From NCBI GenBank assembly GCA_938083405.1, contig CALKCV010000042.1:1-8583 (forward strand): a stretch of 8,583 nt of DNA, in the 5' to 3' direction. Origin of the DNA: an uncultured Microcoleaceae cyanobacterium. GTDB taxonomy: Bacteria; Cyanobacteriota; Cyanobacteriia; Cyanobacteriales; Microcoleaceae. A program made the translations under genes and the position numbers. The notes under the pieces were generated by a model that was not told where the DNA came from, ran no database searches, and worked only from the letters and a program-made list of their open reading frames with translations. Every line of letters begins with the position of its first letter. Within the stretch, counting starts at the first letter, position 1. Positions 6,062 to 8,583 of the stretch are shown here, piece after piece.

Positions 6062-7057
6062 CTATTTCTTCTTCAACCAGCTAAACATCGCTCGTAAATC
6101 TTTACCCACTTCTTCAACTGGATGCTCTGCTTCTTGGCGGCGCATCGCCGTAAACCCTGGTTTGCCTGCCTGATTTTCCAGAACGAACTCCCGGGCAAAC
6201 TGACCTGATTGAATTTCGCTCAGGATTTTTCGCATTTCGGCGCGGGTTTCGTCGGTGACGATGCGAGGTCCGCGAGTGTAGTCTCCGTATTCTGCGGTAT
6301 TCGAGATGCTGTCGCGCATCTGGGCGAGACCCCCTTCTACCACCAAGTCAACTATCAGCTTGACTTCGTGCAAGCATTCAGAGAACGCTAGTTCTGGTTG
6401 ATAGCCAGCCTCTATTAAGGTTTCAAAACCTGCTTTAATCAGGGCGCTCAAACCGCCGCACAACACGGCTTGTTCCCCAAAGAGATCGGTTTCGGTTTCT
6501 TCGCGGAAACTGGTTTCGAGGACTCCGGCGCGAGTGCCGCCGATGCCCTTCGCATAAGCCATTGCGCGATCGCGTGCCTGACCGGTGGCATCTTGATATA
6601 CTGCAAACAAACAGGGCACTCCTTCTCCTTGTTCGTAAGTCCTTCGTACTAAATGCCCCGGTCCTTTCGGCGCTACCATAATCACATCCACGTTGGCAGG
6701 GGGCACTATCTGGGAAAAGTGAATGTTAAAACCGTGGGCGCAAGCTAGGGCTTTCCCTTCTGTTAGATAGGGTTCGATTTCGTTTTTATAGACAGTTTTT
6801 TGCACTTCGTCCGGCAGCAAAATCATTATTAGATCTGCTATTTCGGCGGCTTTGCTTACTGGATGAACTTTTAAACCGGCTGACTTAGCTTTTTCTGCTG
6901 ATTTGCTCCCTTCGTAGAGTCCCACTACCACGTTTAAGCCGCTATCTTTTAAATTCAGGGCGTGGGCGTGACCTTGGGAACCATAGCCGATAATGGCAAT
7001 AGTTTTGTTTGTTAATAGGTCTAAGTTGGCATCCTGGTCGTAATACATACGGGCCAT
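6062..7057 (-). CDS. ilvC: Ketol-acid reductoisomerase (NADP+), class I
   Basis: This enzyme catalyses the Mg2+- and NADPH-dependent isomerisation and reduction of acetolactate or acetohydroxybutyrate, the second common step of valine, leucine and isoleucine synthesis, in the cytoplasm. It has 331 residues, the normal length of the short class I form. The Rossmann motif GYGSQGHAHALN lies at 24-35, and the cofactor-specificity loop GLYEGSKS at 46-53 has serines 51 and 53. The family's active-site residues are all present: H108 (AHGFN), K131 (APKGPGH), D191 and E195 (DLFGEQ), E227 and E231 (SECLHE), and S252 (ISNTAEYGD). The ATG at 7057 follows a good Shine-Dalgarno (AAGGAGA, 8 bases upstream) and a near-consensus promoter. 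It is monocistronic in this window, with no ilvB, ilvN or leu neighbours, as is usual in cyanobacteria. Nothing suggests damage. Confidence 0.99.
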   Translation of the reverse strand: MARMYYDQDANLDLLTNKTIAIIGYGSQGHAHALNLKDSGLNVVVGLYEGSKSAEKAKSAGLKVHPVSKAAEIADLIMILLPDEVQKTVYKNEIEPYLTEGKALACAHGFNIHFSQIVPPANVDVIMVAPKGPGHLVRRTYEQGEGVPCLFAVYQDATGQARDRAMAYAKGIGGTRAGVLETSFREETETDLFGEQAVLCGGLSALIKAGFETLIEAGYQPELAFSECLHEVKLIVDLVVEGGLAQMRDSISNTAEYGDYTRGPRIVTDETRAEMRKILSEIQSGQFAREFVLENQAGKPGFTAMRRQEAEHPVEEVGKDLRAMFSWLKKK

Positions 7058-7065
7058 AGTCTCAA

Positions 7066-7072
7066 TCTCCTT
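7066..7072 (-). promoter_or_regulatory. Ribosome binding site of ilvC
   Basis: On the minus strand, AAGGAGA lies 8 bases before the ATG at 7057. It is a strong Shine-Dalgarno and supports this start over any internal Met such as M4. Confidence 0.85.
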
Positions 7073-7103
7073 TTAGCTAAAACGATCGGTTGGCAAAACT
7101 GTT

Positions 7104-7132
7104 ACTATATCATGGGATGCATGGCTTGTCAA
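7104..7132 (-). promoter_or_regulatory. Near-consensus sigma70-type promoter of ilvC
   Basis: On the minus strand, a perfect TTGACA (7127-7132) and TATAGT (7104-7109, one base from consensus) are separated by exactly 17 bases. Transcription should start near 7097, giving a leader of about 40 bases. That is too short for a classical attenuator with a leader peptide, so strong constitutive expression is the simplest reading. Confidence 0.8.
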
Positions 7133-7203
7133 AACAAAAATTTCTATCGGATAAAGCGACTTTTGTCAATAGCTAAAAGCTTAATTTTTTCTAAAGACGT
7201 TCG

Positions 7204-7246
7204 TAGCGATCGCTCTTCGGGATTAAATCCCGAAGAGCGATTACTA
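7204..7246. repeat. Palindromic repeat with HIP1 site, 21-base arms
   Basis: The left arm at 7204-7224 starts TAGCGATCGCTCTTCGGG, and the right arm at 7226-7246 ends CGATTACTA. They are complementary except for the TAGCGAT versus TAGTAAT difference near the base, with almost no loop (GGGAT-TAA-ATCCC). The left arm contains a HIP1 octamer (7206-7213). It lies between the divergent ilvC and cupin genes, upstream of both promoters. It belongs to the same core family as the repeats at 5824 and 7839. Confidence 0.85.
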
Positions 7247-7274
7247 AGTTGTCGTGCATTTAAACTTTATTTTC

Positions 7275-7297
7275 AGTACAGGCATCTTGCCTGTACT
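7275..7297. repeat. Perfect short hairpin AGTACAGGCA-TCT-TGCCTGTACT
   Basis: A 10-bp perfect stem (7275-7284 with 7288-7297) has a 3-base loop. Similar GTACAGGCA...TGCCTGTAC palindromes are common in cyanobacterial intergenic DNA to my knowledge. It sits 29 bases past the palindrome at 7204-7246 and about 125 bases before the cupin gene. It may be a repeat, or it may insulate the divergent promoters. Confidence 0.8.
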
Positions 7298-7404
7298 ACG
7301 GGCTTTAGACCGATATCTTTGGAGAAATTTAGATGCCCGGCAGCTTGCGAACTGCTTATTGTCGTTTTGGGGGAATGATAAAATATTAGAAACAGTAAAA
7401 ATTC

Positions 7405-7410
7405 TATAAC
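7405..7410 (+). promoter_or_regulatory. Candidate -10 box of the cupin gene
   Basis: TATAAC lies 13 bases before the ATG at 7424, so a transcript starting from it would have almost no leader. An alternative TAAAAT lies at 7379-7384. Neither has a convincing -35 box. The purine run GAAGG (7418-7422) is only one base from the ATG, too close for a normal Shine-Dalgarno. Confidence 0.3.
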
Positions 7411-7423
7411 TCGACTAGAAGGT

Positions 7424-7813
7424 ATGACTCAAACCACAGAAGATCGCCCAAACTCTCCCGATGTCTATGGTGATGGCTCTACTAGGACGCCGCCGTGGGG
7501 CACTGCCACAGTTCTCGAAGAAGGCCCTCGTTACCGGATCAGTCGGATCGAGATCAAACCCAAAAACCACATCAGCACCCAAATGCACTATCATCGCAGC
7601 GAACATTGGATCGTGGTTTCTGGCACCGCGAAAGTGATCTGCGACGGTAAGGAACATATTTTGATGCAAAAACAATCAACTTACGTTCCGGCAAGTACTC
7701 GCCATCGAGTAGAAAATCCAGGAGTAATCCCCCTGGTAATGATTGAAATCCAAAATGGAGAACATCTAGGAGACGATGATATTCTTCGTTTCCCCGAAGA
7801 AGATCCTAAATAA
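7424..7813 (+). CDS. Cupin, mannose-6-phosphate isomerase type II C-terminal family
   Basis: This 129-residue single-domain beta-barrel protein matches the C-terminal cupin of bifunctional mannose-1-phosphate guanylyltransferase / mannose-6-phosphate isomerase, here standing alone, a form common in cyanobacteria. Cupin motif 1 is QMHYHRSEHWIVVSG (53-67) with metal ligands H55, H57 and E60. Motif 2 is YVPASTRHRVENPG (87-100) with H94 and N98. PWGTATVLEEGPRYRISRI (24-42) is the usual family opening. The product would interconvert mannose-6-P and fructose-6-P, or bind a related sugar phosphate. Free-standing cupins of this family are often annotated as the isomerase without biochemical proof. 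The first 20 residues are variable, so the ATG start is likely but not certain. There is no nucleotidyltransferase gene next to it. Confidence 0.92.
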   Translation: MTQTTEDRPNSPDVYGDGSTRTPPWGTATVLEEGPRYRISRIEIKPKNHISTQMHYHRSEHWIVVSGTAKVICDGKEHILMQKQSTYVPASTRHRVENPGVIPLVMIEIQNGEHLGDDDILRFPEEDPK

Positions 7814-7838
7814 TCTTCGATTGGGTGTTGTTTGGCTT

Positions 7839-7992
7839 GCTTGTAGTAATCGCAAAGCGCGATTTATATTGCTCGTAGTAATCGCAAAGCGCGATTTATA
7901 TTGGACTTAAAATCTGCTTGTAGCGATCGCAAAGCGCGATTTATATTAGACTTAAAATTGGCTTGCAGTAATCGCAAAGCGCGATTTATATT
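7839..7992. repeat. Four-copy 32-bp repeat array
   Basis: Units of 32 bases lie at 7839-7870, 7871-7902, 7916-7947 and 7961-7992. Each reads GCTTGTAGTAATCGCAAAGC at its start, with one to three changes, and ends GCGATTTATATT. Units 1 and 2 abut, while units 2-3 and 3-4 are separated by 13-base linkers (GGACTTAAAATCT and AGACTTAAAATTG), so the later period is 45 bases. Unit 3 carries a HIP1 octamer (7923-7930). The spacers are too short and too similar for a CRISPR array. The array fills the gap between the convergent cupin and LOTUS-like genes. Confidence 0.92.
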
Positions 7993-8016
7993 GGACTTGA
8001 AATCGCGCTTTGCGAT
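7971..8016. repeat. 17-bp perfect hairpin: repeat unit 4 with an inverted copy
   Basis: ATCGCAAAGCGCGATTT (7971-7987) pairs perfectly with AAATCGCGCTTTGCGAT (8000-8016) around a 12-base loop, ATATTGGACTTG. The full inverted copy spans 8000-8026 and contains a HIP1 octamer (8012-8019). Because it lies between convergent genes, it may act as a two-way transcription barrier. No T-run follows, so this stays an inference. Confidence 0.85.
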
Positions 8017-8018
8017 CG

Positions 8019-8583
8019 CTACGAACTTGGTTCAATTACTGCAACTTTTATTTGACCGTTCTGGGCTTTATTCATTGTCAAACTACTACATAAAGGCAAA
8101 AAATCAGCAATTTTCTTCTTTGAAGAAACCTGCTTAATAACTTCTGTAATAGGTTTGCCATATATTCTCTTAAATTCTGAAGCTACATTAGAGGTTAAAA
8201 CGTAAGTATTTTGCGATTTTTTGGTTAATATCTTGATAATTTTTACTAAAACTAGCTCCATCTTTTCCACAGAATCAACTTCAGAGATCTTTCCCGTTAA
8301 CTCTGGATATTGTTTCCCAAAATTTCGGTTGTTTTCCAACTCAAAGATAGTGACATAAATCAAATCATTTTCATCTGGTTGGTGGAGTACAAAATTAGCT
8401 GGATGGCTAACAAAAATAGAACTGGCAGGAGACCCAGGAAAATAAACCAAAACTACTTCGTCAATAGTTAAATTAAAAGTTTCTTGATATAAAGCAGAAA
8501 TTTTATCTAGACTAATCCACTGAATTCCAGTCCCGCGTATTTCCTTTTTAATTAACTGTTGCAATTGTACGATAAATTCTTCC
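8019..8583 (-). CDS. Tandem OST-HTH/LOTUS-like domain protein (5' end outside window)
   Basis: The frame is open to the window edge. A TTG at 8562-8564 could be read as a start, but six upstream codons (EEFIVQ) fit the same helix, so I treat the gene as truncated at its 5' end, with 187 residues visible. Two similar halves are apparent. The first runs from LQQLIKKEI through WISLDKISALYQETFNLTID to FVLHQ. The second runs from LVLVKIIKIL through LTSNVASEFKRIYGKPIT, IADFL and a beta-like tail. Helix, then S..(V/I)...(F/Y)...(F/Y)(N/G), then a late hydrophobic strand is the pattern of LOTUS/OST-HTH winged helices, which bind RNA and often accompany NYN/PIN nucleases. The family call rests on pattern reading only. 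The TAG stop lies inside the inverted repeat copy at 8000-8026. The gene is Lys/Asn-rich and more AT-rich than ilvC. Confidence 0.55.
   Translation of the reverse strand, partial: EEFIVQLQQLIKKEIRGTGIQWISLDKISALYQETFNLTIDEVVLVYFPGSPASSIFVSHPANFVLHQPDENDLIYVTIFELENNRNFGKQYPELTGKISEVDSVEKMELVLVKIIKILTKKSQNTYVLTSNVASEFKRIYGKPITEVIKQVSSKKKIADFLPLCSSLTMNKAQNGQIKVAVIEPSS

Noticed and set aside
7112..7378. 88-codon plus-strand frame between ilvC and the cupin gene
   Set aside because: It spans two palindromic repeats and the ilvC promoter, has no ribosome site and gives an unconvincing protein.
7839..7992. CRISPR array
   Set aside because: Only four units, spacers of 0 or 13 bases that resemble each other, and no cas genes. 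These are tandem palindromic repeats.
7901..8137. 78-codon plus-strand frame across the repeat array
   Set aside because: Its translation simply repeats DLKSACSDRKARFI-like units from the array and then reads antisense to the LOTUS-like gene.

Overview
The window looks cyanobacterial. It has 12 copies of the HIP1 octamer GCGATCGC in 8.6 kb, where about one per 65 kb is expected by chance at even base composition. It also has AT-rich heptameric tandem repeats, several small palindromic intergenic repeats, a 331-residue class I ketol-acid reductoisomerase, and a huge caspase/STAND/WD40 protein of a type common in filamentous cyanobacteria. The genus cannot be fixed from the sequence alone; a filamentous, repeat-rich genome is my inference.

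Layout. Positions 1-336 are non-coding and hold two 128-bp direct repeats (125/128 identical) and a heptamer tandem repeat that runs into the stop codon of the next gene. Positions 337-5055 (minus) encode a 1572-residue protein. Its order is a caspase-like domain, an nSTAND1-type P-loop ATPase interrupted by a roughly 115-residue low-complexity segment, one predicted membrane helix, and 14 WD40 repeats (two 7-bladed propellers). The caspase His-Cys dyad is damaged: the expected GHG reads GRG. A sigma70-like promoter with an inverted repeat around its -10 box lies upstream. Positions 5056-5558 are a gene-poor gap. A 72-residue single-helix membrane protein follows at 5559-5777 (plus).

Positions 5778-6061 are a convergent intergenic region with two strong hairpins and heptamer repeats. 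ilvC lies at 6062-7057 (minus) with a near-consensus promoter (TTGACA, 17 nt, TATAGT) and a good Shine-Dalgarno. Positions 7058-7423 form a divergent promoter region with two palindromic repeats. Positions 7424-7813 (plus) encode a single-domain cupin of the mannose-6-phosphate isomerase type II C-terminal family. Positions 7814-8026 hold a four-copy repeat array closed by an inverted copy, which supplies the stop codon of the last gene. That gene (8019-8583, minus, 5' end outside the window) encodes what looks like two tandem OST-HTH/LOTUS-like winged-helix domains.

How they work together: there is no obvious multi-gene operon, and neighbours alternate strand. ilvC is biosynthetic housekeeping (branched-chain amino acids) and the cupin is probably sugar-phosphate related. 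The caspase/STAND/WD40 protein is a self-contained sensor, switch and effector architecture of the kind associated with regulated cell death or conflict systems. The most notable points are its apparently inactive protease module, the low-complexity insert between Walker A and Walker B, the tandem LOTUS-like protein, and a family of small palindromic repeats sharing one core in three intergenic regions.
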